A stretch of DNA of 6,009 nucleotides from Planctomycetota bacterium (GTDB lineage: Bacteria > Planctomycetota > GCA-002687715 > DRQF01), in contig WFTN01000435.1 in assembly GCA_015485455.1 (NCBI GenBank), forward strand, positions 1 to 6,009, written 5' to 3'. The translations under genes and the position numbers were made by a program. Shown piece by piece: positions 5,762 through 6,009 of the stretch. The notes beneath the pieces were generated by a model. It saw only the letters and a list, made by a program, of their open reading frames with translations. It did not search any database and was not told where the DNA came from. Positions within the stretch are counted from its first letter, which is position 1. Every line of letters starts with the position of its first letter.

Positions 5762-6009
5762 TTATGGAACCACAAGGACTTTGAGACCATTCGACCCCGC
5801 GATAACAGGGAAGCTCTGGTAAAACTGGAGGTAAACGTTAAATCCAGCAGTGATAGGGCTCTGCCGCGAAACATTGACCATGATTTCGCCCAAGGCATCA
5901 AAGCCGAATCCTCCCATGTCGATAAGAAACATAGGAGAATCGGAAACCAAAAGAGGAAAGCCAAATGGCAGCAAGAAATCCGCTGGTGCGAAACTGACAC
6001 CAAATAGTC
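5762..6009 (-). CDS. C-terminal fragment of a probably exported protein
   Basis: A minus-strand frame is open from the right window edge to a TAA at 5762-5764, giving 81 full codons with no start needed inside the window. The product is rich in Gly, Phe, Val, Leu and Ser with alternating hydrophobic residues, as in beta-sandwich domains. It contains DMGGFGFDALGEI and TAGFNVYLQFYQSFPVIAG, and ends SNGLKVLVVP. This tail resembles C-terminal regions I recall from large secreted proteins of Planctomycetota and related bacteria (a YLQ strand followed by a terminal SNGL strand). The overlapping minus frame at 5716-6003 is Cys/Trp/Ser rich and less plausible. Function cannot be assigned, since any catalytic or repeat region would lie off the window. 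It converges on the amidase gene with a 72-base gap. Confidence 0.65.
   Translation of the reverse strand, partial: LFGVSFAPADFLLPFGFPLLVSDSPMFLIDMGGFGFDALGEIMVNVSRQSPITAGFNVYLQFYQSFPVIAGSNGLKVLVVP

Noticed and set aside
5716..6003. Alternative minus-strand frame of 95 codons at the right end
   Set aside because: Its composition (Trp, Cys, Ser, Met rich) is less protein-like than the overlapping frame ending at 5762, which is also open to the window edge.
1..6009. CRISPR array, tRNA, rRNA, insertion sequence or a multi-gene defence island
   Set aside because: No regularly spaced repeats, tRNA fold, rRNA-like block, transposase or recognised defence partner genes could be found by reading both strands.

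Overview
The window looks like bacterial chromosome of about 50% GC. No ribosomal marker is present, so the organism can only be guessed. The lipoprotein amidase subtype, the truncated protein ending in a beta-rich tail (SNGLKVLVVP), the DUF222-like HNH protein and the CoA-transferase/GNAT fusion together recall Planctomycetota or Myxococcota-type 'delta' lineages. This is an inference from remembered family resemblance, not a placement.

Layout from left to right. Positions 1-79 may hold the last 25 codons of a rightward gene. Positions 80-351 have no supported gene but contain a small hairpin. Positions 352-2424 (minus) encode the most unusual gene: a 690-residue protein joining a DUF222-like/HNH nuclease half to an almost complete RuvB-like AAA+ motor with its winged helix. 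Positions 2425-2809 are a divergent intergenic region with a perfect interrupted palindrome and weak promoter-like hexamers. Positions 2810-4672 (plus) encode a 620-residue acetyl-CoA hydrolase/transferase-family enzyme fused to a GNAT acetyltransferase. Positions 4718-5689 (plus) encode a lipoprotein zinc amidase (Amidase_2 fold) acting on peptidoglycan. After a short convergent gap, 5762-6009 (minus) is the C-terminal part of a probably exported protein that runs off the right edge.

The CoA-transferase and amidase genes are co-directional with a 45-base gap and could share a transcript, but they have no obvious common pathway. The HNH-RuvB gene is transcribed divergently from them and stands alone, with no ruvA, ruvC, methylase or defence partner visible.

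The best candidate for something undescribed is the HNH-RuvB fusion. Its RuvB half keeps Walker A, Walker B, sensor 1, the DRF arginine, the GTPR sensor 2 motif and the TPRG winged helix. By recalled alignment to E. coli RuvB it lacks about 20 residues exactly where RuvB carries the beta-hairpin that docks on RuvA. This suggests a branch-migration-type motor that no longer needs RuvA and is tethered to its own nuclease. The same gene contains two perfect 10-bp-arm palindromes, one in the linker between the two modules and one at sensor 1.
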